A stretch of DNA of 64,000 nt from Neobacillus muris (lineage in GTDB: Bacteria > Bacillota > Bacilli > Bacillales > Cytobacillaceae), in NCBI RefSeq assembly GCF_943193175.1, contig NZ_CALPDF010000001.1:1-64000 (forward strand), written 5' to 3'. Under the pieces are notes generated by a model, which was not told the DNA's origin, did no database searches, and saw only the letters and a list, made by a program, of their open reading frames with translations. Both the position numbers and the translations under genes were made by a program. This document shows positions 17,606 through 26,922 of the stretch, piece after piece. Every line of letters begins with the position of its first letter. Positions within the stretch are counted from its first letter, which is position 1.

Positions 17606-19562
17606 ATTGTACCGTTAAATCCATTAGATACTTAAAGAATCCTCGATTGGATGGCCCAAGAATTTTTATGTCTGCGAATTGCCTGGCAAATTGCTGGGCA
17701 TTTGGCGACGATTCGAACACAACGGTCGCACTTCCATTAAATTTCGCAATCGACCAGTTGCCGTCAGCCGCAGGGTCGATCGTTTGATTCTCTTGAATAT
17801 AGTTTGTCAGGATCCGGCGCGTTTCGTCTGGGCCATTAAAAATGGTCTCTCCTTGGCTGACCCCTGGGTAGGTTTTGCTTCCAGCCCGGTAATGATTCGT
17901 TGCGACAATAAATTTCTGGTCCGGCATCACTGGTCTGCCTTGATAGGTGAGATTCACAATCCGGCTTGCGTTAGGATGAATGAGCTTATCATTATGATCA
18001 TATTTGGCTGGCTTTGTCACATCAATCTGATAGTTTACCCCGTCGATCACATCAAAATTATAGGAACGGAATTCCAGATTGATCAGCGGCTGTTCCCCAG
18101 GCTGTGCCGGGTTAATCTGATTGAATAATCCCGCACTCATTTCGAGCCACTCCTTTAACTGGGAACCATTGATTAGGACAGCCTGAAGAGTATTGGGATA
18201 AACATATAAATCAGCGATATTTTTTATAGCTAATGTTCCGGCGGGGATATTGGTATAATAACCAGGGCCGCCGCGTCCGCCTGCTTTAAATGGAGCTGCT
18301 GCAGAGAGAACGGGTATGCCGGCAAATTTGCTGTAGGCTGGGTCTTTTAATTTCTCCATTAAGTATTTTGTTTGGGCATTATTAATAATTTGCACGGAAG
18401 GGTCATCCTGAACCAGGGCAAAATAGCTAAAAATCGGTGCTATTGTTTCGCCAACCGGCTGATTGACATAGTCGATGGCTGCCTGATGCTCAGGTAATAT
18501 TTCTTTCAGGATATCCCTGTCTGCTGGAATTTCTGATTCGCCTTTTTCATCCACAATCGGCCAGACCATGCTTTTTCCGTCCACAACAGTCCATCTGCCC
18601 TGTTTTTTTTGCAGATTTAAATCAACAATTCCAAGATGGCTGCCAAATGATCCTGCCATGACAACCAGCTTCCCATTGATGGTTCCCTTTTTAAGATTGG
18701 AATGGGGCAAATTTTTGTATAACGGTCCTGGGAATAAATTGTGGGAGTGGCCGGATAAAATCGCATCGATTCCGTCGAGCTGCGCCAAATAATAGGCGGC
18801 ATTTTCCATGCCGGGCTCATACGGTTCGCTGCTGATTCCGGTATGGGCAAGGGCCACTATTACATCTGCCCCCTTCTTTTTCATAATCGGGATATATTTT
18901 TTCGCCGTCTCTACGATCGGTTTGACTGTAATTTTTCCTTCTAGGTTGGCCTTATCCCATTCCATGATTTGCGGCGGAACAAAGCCTATGACACCTATTT
19001 TTAACGTATGGTTTTGCCCATGGCTGTCGACCACTGTTTTATTCAAGATGACATAGGGGACAAAATAGGGCTCGTCTTGCTGTGCCTGATAAACATTCGC
19101 GTTAACCACCGGCATTTTCGCCCCTTCAATGGCACGATTTAAAAAATCAAGACCATAATTAAATTCATGGTTGCCGACGGTTACAGCATCGTAGGCTAAT
19201 CGGTCCAATGCACGAAACACCGGATGGGTTTCGCCCTTTTTTATGCCTTTCACCTTGGCCACATAGTCTCCCAGTGGATTTCCCTGAATATTGTCACCAT
19301 TATCAAATAGAAGTGAATTTAGGACTTCTTCCCGTGCGTGCTTGATCAGTGTGGCAGTTCTGGCGAGCCCTACTCCAGGATCTTCCTTCGTTTGATAATA
19401 ATCATAATCGGCCAGGTGGCAATGGATATCGGTAGTTTCCAGTAAACGTAATTGAATCACAGGTTCCCCCTCTTCCGCTGCAACTCGCAATGGTCTCCCT
19501 ATTCCCGCGATAACGGCAGACATTACCATTAATAAGACAAATAGATTATGAACTTTCACCAA
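17604..19562 (-). CDS. Secreted 2',3'-cyclic-nucleotide phosphodiesterase/5'-nucleotidase
   Basis: A 652-residue exported enzyme that should hydrolyse extracellular nucleotides. After a signal peptide (to about residue 29), the metallophosphatase domain shows ETTDIHCHL, FDNGDNIQGNPLGD, VGNHEFNYG and SGHSHNLFPG, all metal-binding motifs of the CpdB/UshA family. The C-terminal 5'-nucleotidase domain spans about 390-630. There is no LPXTG anchor or SLH domain, so it is probably released. The start appears to be TTG at 19562 with GGAGG nine bases upstream; GTG at 19559 is possible. It is convergent with opuAC. Confidence 0.9.
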   Translation of the reverse strand: MVKVHNLFVLLMVMSAVIAGIGRPLRVAAEEGEPVIQLRLLETTDIHCHLADYDYYQTKEDPGVGLARTATLIKHAREEVLNSLLFDNGDNIQGNPLGDYVAKVKGIKKGETHPVFRALDRLAYDAVTVGNHEFNYGLDFLNRAIEGAKMPVVNANVYQAQQDEPYFVPYVILNKTVVDSHGQNHTLKIGVIGFVPPQIMEWDKANLEGKITVKPIVETAKKYIPIMKKKGADVIVALAHTGISSEPYEPGMENAAYYLAQLDGIDAILSGHSHNLFPGPLYKNLPHSNLKKGTINGKLVVMAGSFGSHLGIVDLNLQKKQGRWTVVDGKSMVWPIVDEKGESEIPADRDILKEILPEHQAAIDYVNQPVGETIAPIFSYFALVQDDPSVQIINNAQTKYLMEKLKDPAYSKFAGIPVLSAAAPFKAGGRGGPGYYTNIPAGTLAIKNIADLYVYPNTLQAVLINGSQLKEWLEMSAGLFNQINPAQPGEQPLINLEFRSYNFDVIDGVNYQIDVTKPAKYDHNDKLIHPNASRIVNLTYQGRPVMPDQKFIVATNHYRAGSKTYPGVSQGETIFNGPDETRRILTNYIQENQTIDPAADGNWSIAKFNGSATVVFESSPNAQQFARQFADIKILGPSNRGFFKYLMDLTVQ

Positions 19563-19680
19563 ACCTCATATCCTCCCTTATCCGCGGCCATGAAACAGGT
19601 ATATTATCTGCAGAAAAACTGATAATATGAGCTGTTTTGGGAAAAATACATCGGTTTTGTGATGGATTTTTGGTTATGTA

Positions 19681-20792
19681 TCATGAATTTGTTTTACCTG
19701 CCTTCTTAGTGTCAAACAGGCAATAGATGATAGGTATGATGTATAAAGTAAGTAAGGTGCTGCTGATGAGACCGCCAATTACAGTGATCGCCATAGGCTG
19801 ATTAATTTCAGTGCCTTCTCGATCCCCAGTGCAAGGGGGATTAATTCAAGGTTTGTTGTTAACGAGGTCATCAAAATCGGCCTTGCCCTATCCTTTACAA
19901 ATACCACAATGGCTTCTATCTTGTCCATACCGCTCTCCTTCTTCTGATTCATATAATCGACAATCACAATCGCATTGTTCACCACGATTCCTGCCAGGAC
20001 AATCGCTCCAATAAGAACCGTTATACTTATAGGAGTTTGGGTGATAGTTAAACCAGCTGATACACCTATCACCATCAAAGGAACAGTAAACATGATGACA
20101 AAGGGATATTTCAACGATTCAAACTGGGCCGCCATGACCAAATAGACAAAAACAATAGCTAATCCGAAGGCTAAAATCAAATCGTCTTTCGAGGAATCAA
20201 GCAGTTCTCGTTCCCCGCTAAACACCACTTCGGACTCTTCAGGCAAATCCAGCTTGGCAACTTCTTTATCTACCCGCTTTGCCATATCCCCTAAATTAGT
20301 TGTGGATGGGTATTTCACTATAAATTGAACCGCTGCCTGTTGGTTAATCCTGCTGATATCCACCGGTCCGCTGTTTTGCCCAATAGTGGTTACCTCCTTA
20401 AGGGTTTCGATGGAATCTATGGTTGAAATAATCCGGGTGGTTAGCTCTTTTCCATCTGTTTGAATTGTATCGCCTGGCAATGAGATTTTGTTGGCCTTTA
20501 TGATATCAACGATGTCGGCTTGACTGAGCTGATATTTCCGCAATTTCTCTTGGCCTAGCTCGACCCGGACTTCTTGAACGGAGGTTCCCGAAAGGTTCAC
20601 GCTTGATATGCCCTCTACCTTAGTCAGCTCCAGTTTTAGCTGTTCCGCCAGTTTCCTTAAGCTTTCCTCCTCTTAGGTGGATTGGAGCGAAAGCTGGATG
20701 ATTGGAAACTGGGAAGGGTCAAATTTTAAAAACCTCGGCTTGCCGGTGTCTTCAGGCAGCATCGTATATGTTGCTTGTTTTGGCGTCTTGAG
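19681..20792 (-). pseudogene. Decayed RND efflux pump (SwrC/AcrB-like) fragment
   Basis: Leftward remnants of the central and C-terminal part of an RND transporter. The largest intact frame (20600-19779) has periplasmic sequence, then membrane helices with FVYLVMAAQFESL and the GIVVNNAIVIVDYMNQ block. Upstream in the same frame an in-frame TAA at 20673-20675 separates FPIIQLSLQST from EEESLRKLAEQL. Downstream, loss of one base near 19820 shifts the frame; the natural ending (INQPMAITVIGGLISSTLLTLY) resumes in another frame and stops at 19681. The first half of the protein is absent. A clear pseudogene with three independent lesions. Confidence 0.9.
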
Positions 20793-20876
20793 CCCTCCAT
20801 GGCGACAAAAACTAAATGCCCATTCATGACCATCAGCAAAATGGATAAAATAAAATTACCTATTGAAATTTTATTC

Positions 20877-20921
20877 AATAACGAATATTATTATTTAGTT
20901 GAAATTATAACGTTCGTGTTT
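20877..20921 (+). promoter_or_regulatory. Possible pair of PurR boxes upstream of the purine permease
   Basis: Two inverted elements resemble the Bacillus PurBox AWWWCCGAACWWT: AATAACGAATATT at 20877-20889 and, on the opposite strand, AAACACGAACGTT at 20909-20921. Their CGAA cores face each other as in PurR operators. They lie just ahead of the ribosome binding site of the permease. No guanine or adenine riboswitch aptamer was seen here. Confidence 0.4.
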
Positions 20922-20934
20922 TGGAGGAACTATT

Positions 20935-22233
20935 ATGTTTAAACTTCAAGAAAATCAAACTAATATGAAAACCGAAGTAATGGCAGGGATAACAACCTTT
21001 TTTACGATGGTCTATATTGTTGTCGTTAACCCGGTGATTCTTTCGGGTGCCGGTGTCCCTTTTAATCAAGTGTTCACCGCTACCATTATCGCATCTGTGG
21101 TGGGAACCCTGTGGATGGCCTTGTTTGCCAACTACCCCATCGCCATCGCACCAGGGATGGGCCTCAATGCTTATTTTGCTTACTCGGTGGTTGGCGCCCA
21201 TCAAGGGATTGGTTATCAAACTGCATTTGCTGCTGTATTTGTAGCCGGTCTTATCTTTGTGATTTTGTCATTAACCCCTCTTAGAGAAAAATTAATCGAA
21301 GCCATTCCGGAAAATCTGAAATATGGGATTACCGCCGGAATTGGCCTATTTATCGCGTTTATCAGTTTGCGGCTGACAAAAATTATTGTCGCAGATCCAA
21401 GCAACCTTGTGAAGTTGGGAAACCTTCATGAGAAGTCTGTCGTTTTAACAGTAGTTGGCTTGGCAGTCACGTTAATTCTGATGTCGTTTAGGATTAACGG
21501 AGCATTATTTTTTGGAATGATTATTACCGGAATTATTGCCTTTTTCACGGGACAAATCCAGTTTAAAGAAGGTTTTGTCGCTCTTCCGTCACTGCCTGAA
21601 GGGCTCATGATTGCCAACCCATTTGCAGCTTTGACCGACGTGGTCCATTATAGCTTGTATGCCGTGGTATTTTCTTTCATTCTGGTAACGATTTTTGACA
21701 CGACTGGAACAATGGTAGGTGTCGCTAACCAGGCCGGCCTAATGAAAGGAGATAAGCTGCCGCGTGCCCGCCACGCCTTGCTTTCCGATTCGATCGCAAC
21801 AGCAGTCGGTGCCATTTTTGGGACTAGCCCGACCACGGCCTATATTGAGTCGACTTCCGGAGTAGCTGCAGGCGGCCGTACGGGCCTGACTTCACTAACG
21901 GTTGCCATTTTATTTATCGTTTCTGCCTTTTTTGGACCGCTGGTGAGTGCTGTTTCCGGCATTTCTGCCATTACCGCACCTGCTCTGATTATTGTCGGCA
22001 GCATGATGATGGGCAGCATTGCCAAAATCCGCTGGAATGAGCTTGATGAAGCTTTTCCTGCCTTTTTAACAATCTTGAGTATGCCGCTTACTTCCAGCAT
22101 TTCTACAGGGATAGCTCTTGGCTTTATCAGCTACCCGCTTTTGAAAGCAGCTAAAGGAAAATGGCGTGAAGTCCATCCGCTTGTTTGGGTATTTGCGGTT
22201 CTATTCTTTATTCAATTGGCGTTTTTACAGTGA
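20935..22233 (+). CDS. Purine permease, NCS2/AzgA-type (PbuG/PbuO-like)
   Basis: A 432-residue permease of the nucleobase-cation symporter family, AzgA branch, for guanine, hypoxanthine or adenine. The N-terminal block TEVMAGITTFFTMVYIVVVNP and the GMGLNAYFAYSVV motif are diagnostic. A later conserved segment reads GTSPTTAYIESTSGVAAGGRTGLTS (residues about 300-325). About 12-14 membrane helices. ATG at 20935 follows TTGGAGGAAC. It is a single gene with a strong terminator behind it. PbuG versus PbuO cannot be told apart by eye. Confidence 0.9.
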   Translation: MFKLQENQTNMKTEVMAGITTFFTMVYIVVVNPVILSGAGVPFNQVFTATIIASVVGTLWMALFANYPIAIAPGMGLNAYFAYSVVGAHQGIGYQTAFAAVFVAGLIFVILSLTPLREKLIEAIPENLKYGITAGIGLFIAFISLRLTKIIVADPSNLVKLGNLHEKSVVLTVVGLAVTLILMSFRINGALFFGMIITGIIAFFTGQIQFKEGFVALPSLPEGLMIANPFAALTDVVHYSLYAVVFSFILVTIFDTTGTMVGVANQAGLMKGDKLPRARHALLSDSIATAVGAIFGTSPTTAYIESTSGVAAGGRTGLTSLTVAILFIVSAFFGPLVSAVSGISAITAPALIIVGSMMMGSIAKIRWNELDEAFPAFLTILSMPLTSSISTGIALGFISYPLLKAAKGKWREVHPLVWVFAVLFFIQLAFLQ

Positions 22234-22235
22234 TA

Positions 22236-22275
22236 AAATAGAAGAGCCAGGGCTAGCCGCCTGGCTCTTCTATTT
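22236..22275. terminator. Bidirectional terminator after the purine permease
   Basis: A 15-base stem (AAATAGAAGAGCCAG with CTGGCTCTTCTATTT) has AT-rich flanks. It serves both the permease and the convergent gene ending at 22270. Confidence 0.9.
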
Positions 22276-22731
22276 ATTATAATCCCACATTATTTTCCAG
22301 TCGCCATTTTCTTTCGCAAGGTAGATTTCCTGCTCCAAGTCAAAACGACCGTATCTGCCTTTATAGGTTTGCTTCACCAATACTTTATAGACATTTTTTA
22401 ACACCGGTGCCGTTTTTTCCATTCTCCATGATTTCAATTTTTCCGGTTTGCCTAGTGTGTAGGAAAAGGTTTTTACACCAAAATGATTCACAAACACGTG
22501 CGCCCGGTCTTGAATATAATTGCCTTTGGTAAATTTCTTTTTCATGGAGGAATGAAAGAGCTCCCAAGAATTCGAAAAATCGCCTTCCTGTTCATACTGA
22601 TAAAATTGGTCGACGACCGATTTAGCATTCTTGCCCGGAGAGACAACCATCCACCTTACAGCCATTAAAATCATGATTAGCACGAATAATCCAATAAGCA
22701 GCCGTTTAAATAGAGCTGTTTTTTTCCGCAT
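22270..22731 (-). CDS. Membrane-anchored hypothetical protein, 153 aa
   Basis: A short basic N-terminus (MRKKTALFKR) leads into one membrane helix (about residues 11-30). The extracytoplasmic domain of about 120 residues has the pattern of an NTF2-like or DUF4878-type lumenal domain: VVDQFYQYEQEGDFSNSWEL near the start and GDWKIMWDYNK at the end. The ATG at 22731 is at the right distance from GAAGGGG. Function unknown; the fold assignment is an impression. Confidence 0.75.
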   Translation of the reverse strand: MRKKTALFKRLLIGLFVLIMILMAVRWMVVSPGKNAKSVVDQFYQYEQEGDFSNSWELFHSSMKKKFTKGNYIQDRAHVFVNHFGVKTFSYTLGKPEKLKSWRMEKTAPVLKNVYKVLVKQTYKGRYGRFDLEQEIYLAKENGDWKIMWDYNK

Positions 22732-22931
22732 GGGCATCCCCTTCAACTTTATGTATACCATAAGAATATGAAGGCACTTGTCTAAATAGTCGTACAAGAA
22801 GGAAAATGGATGAGCAATGAGTTCAAGTCCAAATGAATGAGTGTTGCCAGTCTATCAATTCCATTTCACTTACCCGTCCTGCTCCAAATAAAACTTCCGG
22901 TTTTTGATATATTCATGCATTTATTAACTCG

Positions 22932-24476
22932 CTAGTTAGCTGGATTCCAAATGTCTTTATAATTATAGCCAGTCAAGTCTTCAACAATAGCCTTCGTTTT
23001 TGGGTCCACATCCTCTTTTGAGCCGCCCGCTTGAAGCCGGTTAATTTCTGCTTTGATAATTTGATGTGTGTCTTGGTTAAGGTTGAACGTGCGAATCAAA
23101 TACATGGAATAAGCTAAACAAACTAGTGGAATAATCGCAAATGAAATCATAATCGCCCATTTAGCAGGATCTGCTTGTTCGGCCAAAGTTTTATCAAAAC
23201 CGCCAAATGCTAAAACCCAGCCGATGAGAGCAGACCCTATTGCACCTGTTACCTTGCGGGTGAAAGTTTGGCATGCCGCAAAGGTTCCAGCTCTTAGTTT
23301 GGTCGATACAAGCGTGTCCACATCCGGTACAAAAGGAATTACGTTCCAAACTGTATATTCCATTGTTTGGCGGCCAATTTGCCAAAGTGCTGACAATACA
23401 AGAATGACTACAAACGCCGTCTTGGCATCAAGGTGCACTCCAGAAAAGTATAGTCCAAGATAAATCAATAGAACCAGAATCTGAGCTGAAAACGCGGAAG
23501 TCCAAAGGAATTTCGGCCCTTTTTTATACATGCCAATGGTTGCAATTGGCACAACAATCATCCCAAGTATAGAAAGGCTGGAGGCCGTTTGTGCTGTTGA
23601 TTGACCAAGGCCAAGCAAGAACATGACATAGAAGAAAAAGGCTGTGTTAAAGCAATCTTTTGCAAAATAGGAAACAAAGTAAATTGTGCAAGTCCGTCTG
23701 CAAGCTTTTGTTTTCAATACGTGGCCGTAATCTTTAACAGCCTCCAGGAAGCCTTTTTTATCTTTGTTTTTGTTTACTGCCTCGAAATTTGCAACGTGTT
23801 CAGGTGAAAATTCCCAAGTTGAAAAATAGGTAATCAATGTCCCAATACAAAGAGCGATGCCAAAAACAATTCCAGAAATCGTGTAAGCACTTGCATTATT
23901 TTCACCAAGAGCACTTAAAAGAATCGCAGGCAGGCCTGTTACAGCAAAAGTCCCAAACGCGGAAACAAACATCCGAACCGAACTGAGTTTTACACGTTCT
24001 TCAGCTTTGTCCGTCATTTCTGTTGCCAAAGTTTCATAAGCGATATTGTCAAATGACTGCGCAGTTTCTAGGAATAGCAGAACAAGGAAATACCAAAGGT
24101 AAGAGCCTGGATGAATAGTAAATAACAGCGGGAAACAGATTGCTGTTAAAATAGCACCTACTAAGAACAGAGCATGACGGCGGCCAAGTTTACGGCCAAG
24201 AGCTGTTGAAAACAAATGGTCACTAACTCCGCCAATCACGCCGCAAATGACCATATCAAGAAGTTTTAACACAAAAAGCATTGTCCCAACAATACCAGCG
24301 TTTAAGTCAGCATATGTTGTCAAGAACACCATCAAATAAGAGCCAACTAACGTTCCCCACGCCGACCCATTTAAATCATTCATTCCATAACCTAAGCTTC
24401 TAAAAAAGGTGATTTTTTTAGGTGTATAAACCCAAGGTTGCTTTATTGCTTCCCATTTTGGCTGCTTCATTGCCAT
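22932..24476 (-). CDS. GPH-family sugar:cation symporter, probable oligogalacturonide importer
   Basis: A 514-residue transporter of the glycoside-pentoside-hexuronide family within the MFS superfamily, with 12 predicted helices. Visible family features include YGMNDLNGSAWGTLVGSY at the N-terminus and GVIGGVSDHLFSTALGRKLGRRH in the loop between helices 2 and 3. It starts one base after the stop codon of the GH28 gene and shares its transcript; the ribosome binding site GGGGAGGAAA is inside that gene's end. The partner enzyme suggests the substrate is a galacturonic-acid oligomer. That substrate is inferred. Confidence 0.88.
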   Translation of the reverse strand: MAMKQPKWEAIKQPWVYTPKKITFFRSLGYGMNDLNGSAWGTLVGSYLMVFLTTYADLNAGIVGTMLFVLKLLDMVICGVIGGVSDHLFSTALGRKLGRRHALFLVGAILTAICFPLLFTIHPGSYLWYFLVLLFLETAQSFDNIAYETLATEMTDKAEERVKLSSVRMFVSAFGTFAVTGLPAILLSALGENNASAYTISGIVFGIALCIGTLITYFSTWEFSPEHVANFEAVNKNKDKKGFLEAVKDYGHVLKTKACRRTCTIYFVSYFAKDCFNTAFFFYVMFLLGLGQSTAQTASSLSILGMIVVPIATIGMYKKGPKFLWTSAFSAQILVLLIYLGLYFSGVHLDAKTAFVVILVLSALWQIGRQTMEYTVWNVIPFVPDVDTLVSTKLRAGTFAACQTFTRKVTGAIGSALIGWVLAFGGFDKTLAEQADPAKWAIMISFAIIPLVCLAYSMYLIRTFNLNQDTHQIIKAEINRLQAGGSKEDVDPKTKAIVEDLTGYNYKDIWNPAN

Positions 24477-24477
24477 T

Positions 24478-25779
24478 TTACATTTCCTCCCCGTTAATCG
24501 TTAAGTTGCTTATATTGATCGTTTTAATGCCTCGGTTCTCATCATGGAATAATCCTTTGGTCGGCTCACTATTCCACGTTTCAAGCAGTTCTTCGGCTGG
24601 TGCTAAACTCCAATGAAACTTGTCAATTTCAACATTTTCAATCGGGCTTTCTGGCAGGCCTACGATAAAAGCTGCTGTTGACTTAATATTTATTGCGTTG
24701 ATGTTTTTGATTTTAATGTTTTTAATATGAGGTGTCGTTGCTGCCACTGCTTGAGCTTCAACGCTTAGCAGAGCTGCTTCCTCATGCGGTAAAATTCCTG
24801 GGGCAAAATACATCCCCAAAACAATCGGACACCAACAACCGTCCATTTCCAAGTTTTCAAGGTTGATATTCTCAATTGTGCCGCCGCGGCCACGCCTGCT
24901 TTTCAGGCGAATTCCCCGCTGTGTTCCAAGAAACTGGCAATCTTTCACATCCACGTCCTTAATGCCGCCTGCTGTCTCGCTGCCGATCGCTATCCCGCCA
25001 TGACTAGCTAAAATCTTGCAATCACGAACTGTAACATTTTCTGTTGGAATATTTACTCTTAAGCCATCGACGCCGCTACCTGATTTTAGTGTAATCGCAT
25101 CATCGCCAACATCAAACAAACATTCCTGAATCACTACATTTTTACAGGAGTCGATATCAATTGCATCTGTGTTAATGGCGTTCGCTGGATTTTTAATCGT
25201 CAGTTTTTGGATGGTAATATTTTCACTATATACTGTGTGCAGCGTCCAAAACGGCGAGTTCTGCAAAGTGAAGTTCTCAAAAGTGATGTTTTTGCACTTC
25301 CAAAACTGAATGAGCGGAGGACGAAGGAATTGCGTGCAAGGTCTTGCACCGCCGCCTGTGCGCTCTTTATAATCAGGATTAAGCTTGGCTAACTGCCATT
25401 CGTAGTCTTCACGTGGTTCCAATCGGTCTTCTTGTTCAATTTGAGCAAATTTCTCCCACCAAGCTTGTCCGCTTCCATCAATAGTGCCTAAACCGGTAAT
25501 CGTCACATTTTCACAATCACTTGCGTATAACAGCGGATGCATCGCATAGCACTCAATTCCTTCCCAACGTGTCCAAATCGGCCCATATACGCTTGGGTCA
25601 TCCACAAATTTTAGAACGGCACCCTCTTCAAGATTCAGCGTTAAGTTTGAAATTAAGCTTAGCGCACCAGTCTCAAATACACCTGCTGGAATCACCAGTT
25701 CCCGCTGTTCATCTTGTTCGCTAAGGAAATCAATTGCTGCTTGAACACTCGCAAAATCACTTGCGCTAACTTTTGACAT
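24478..25779 (-). CDS. Glycoside hydrolase family 28, intracellular exo-polygalacturonase type
   Basis: A 433-residue parallel beta-helix enzyme of GH28 that cleaves galacturonide linkages. Catalytic motifs are present: NTDAIDIDS, GDDAITLKSG (catalytic Asp pair), SHGGIAIGSE (catalytic His region) and IRLKSRRGRGG (substrate-binding Arg-x-Lys). There is no signal peptide, so it should act in the cytosol on oligomers brought in by the adjacent GPH transporter. The ATG at 25779 follows GGGAGG. It is the first gene of a two-gene operon with a divergent AraC regulator, and its promoter contains a cre site. Confidence 0.92.
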   Translation of the reverse strand: MSKVSASDFASVQAAIDFLSEQDEQRELVIPAGVFETGALSLISNLTLNLEEGAVLKFVDDPSVYGPIWTRWEGIECYAMHPLLYASDCENVTITGLGTIDGSGQAWWEKFAQIEQEDRLEPREDYEWQLAKLNPDYKERTGGGARPCTQFLRPPLIQFWKCKNITFENFTLQNSPFWTLHTVYSENITIQKLTIKNPANAINTDAIDIDSCKNVVIQECLFDVGDDAITLKSGSGVDGLRVNIPTENVTVRDCKILASHGGIAIGSETAGGIKDVDVKDCQFLGTQRGIRLKSRRGRGGTIENINLENLEMDGCWCPIVLGMYFAPGILPHEEAALLSVEAQAVAATTPHIKNIKIKNINAINIKSTAAFIVGLPESPIENVEIDKFHWSLAPAEELLETWNSEPTKGLFHDENRGIKTINISNLTINGEEM

Positions 25780-25806
25780 TGTCTGCCTCCCTATCTATTT
25801 TTCTAA

Positions 25807-25835
25807 ATTTTATAAATAAATGTCAGCGTTTACAA
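25807..25835 (-). promoter_or_regulatory. SigA-type promoter with embedded cre site for the galacturonide operon
   Basis: On the minus strand, a -35 TTGTAA (25830-25835) and a -10 TAAAAT (25807-25812) are separated by exactly 17 bases. TGTAAACGCTGACA, at 25821-25834, matches the cre consensus TGWAANCGNTNWCA at every position and covers the -35/spacer. CcpA binding there would block the promoter in the presence of preferred sugars. A looser ATGTCA/TGACAT inverted repeat (25820-25841) overlaps and could be the AraC regulator's site. Confidence 0.75.
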
Positions 25836-25883
25836 TGACATTATGTTAGAATAAAAGTAACAAAATTACAGGTGGTTTTATCT

Positions 25884-26873
25884 ATGCAAAAAAACGTGGA
25901 AGAACTATTGTTTAATATAAGTTTAGACGAAATAGATAACCTTAAAAATGCAAGAAAAGTAACCAAAGTTAATAAAGAGACCTACGCCAATATTGACCGC
26001 AAAATGATTATTAAAAAAGATTATTTTTTAAAAAATCGCAAGGTTTATATTAGCAAACACTCCCGTTTTGCCGACTTTCCTGAACATAGCCATAATTTTT
26101 TGGAACTAAACTATATGTTGTCAGGGACAGTCACGCAAGTTATTAATGGCAATGAAGAAGTTTTGCATACAGGCGACATTTTGCTAATGGATAAAGATGC
26201 TGTACATTTTGTGAAAGCCCCAGGGGTAAATGATTTGCTCATTAACCTGATGATCCCCGTTGAAAACCTTGATTTTGAAAGCCTTACCAGTATTATGAAT
26301 AAAAATCACTTTATTTTTAGTTTTTTGCTTGAAAATAACACCTGTGAAAACCACTCAACTTATGTTATTTTCCGCAGCTCAAAGCATGTTGTCATCCAAC
26401 AATTATTAGATCAGATTATTGATAAATATTATTCAAATAGTCCCTTTGCTAATGAAATCATCCGCCTTAACATTTCCATCCTGTTTATGGAGCTGCTTGA
26501 AAATGTGCCCTATGAGGTTCATGGAAATACACATCAACAAACCGAAAATAATCTAGCATTTGAAGTCCTTCGGATCATCCACCAAGAGTTTCGGACTATC
26601 ACCCTTAGCCAACTGGCCAAACAACTAAACTACAACAAAAACTACCTTAGCAATCTAATAAAAAACAAAACCGGCAAATCATTTAAGCAGCTGCAAACAA
26701 AAGAGCGCTTAGAGCGGGCAAAACTTTTGATTGAAAACACTGATTTAACGATCGAGGAAGTTATATATGAGGTTGGCTGGCTGAATAAAAGCCATTTTTA
26801 CCGCAAATACAAGGAAGTTTATGGAGAGCCGGCAAAAAACCCAAAAATCAAACGCCAGCAACAATTCATGTGA
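25884..26873 (+). CDS. AraC-family transcriptional regulator with cupin sensor domain
   Basis: A 329-residue regulator. The N-terminal cupin-like domain has HSHNFLELNYMLSG and GDILLMDKDAVHFV (residues about 65-125), a typical sugar-sensing fold. The C-terminal double helix-turn-helix covers about 225-325 with LSQLAKQLNYNKNYLSNLIK and IEEVIYEVGWLNKSHFYRKY. It is divergent from the GH28-GPH operon, which it presumably activates. The gene is clearly more AT-rich than its neighbours, which may mean the cluster was acquired. ATG 25884 is preferred to GTG 25872, which overlaps the AGGTGG ribosome binding site. Confidence 0.9.
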   Translation: MQKNVEELLFNISLDEIDNLKNARKVTKVNKETYANIDRKMIIKKDYFLKNRKVYISKHSRFADFPEHSHNFLELNYMLSGTVTQVINGNEEVLHTGDILLMDKDAVHFVKAPGVNDLLINLMIPVENLDFESLTSIMNKNHFIFSFLLENNTCENHSTYVIFRSSKHVVIQQLLDQIIDKYYSNSPFANEIIRLNISILFMELLENVPYEVHGNTHQQTENNLAFEVLRIIHQEFRTITLSQLAKQLNYNKNYLSNLIKNKTGKSFKQLQTKERLERAKLLIENTDLTIEEVIYEVGWLNKSHFYRKYKEVYGEPAKNPKIKRQQQFM

Positions 26874-26884
26874 AAAAGGGAGCA

Positions 26885-26910
26885 AAAAAAAACACCCTTG
26901 TTTGGGTGTT
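26885..26910 (-). terminator. Terminator of galE
   Basis: ACACCC (26892-26897) pairs with GGGTGT (26904-26909); the run of A at 26885-26891 is a T tail on the minus strand. It also separates galE from the convergent AraC gene. Confidence 0.75.
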
Positions 26911-26922
26911 CCTATGTGTAAA

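Noticed and set aside
20793-20934. Purine riboswitch upstream of the purine permease
   Set aside because: The aptamer landmarks were not found, and the space is short because the RND remnant reaches into it; PurBox-like elements are the better explanation.
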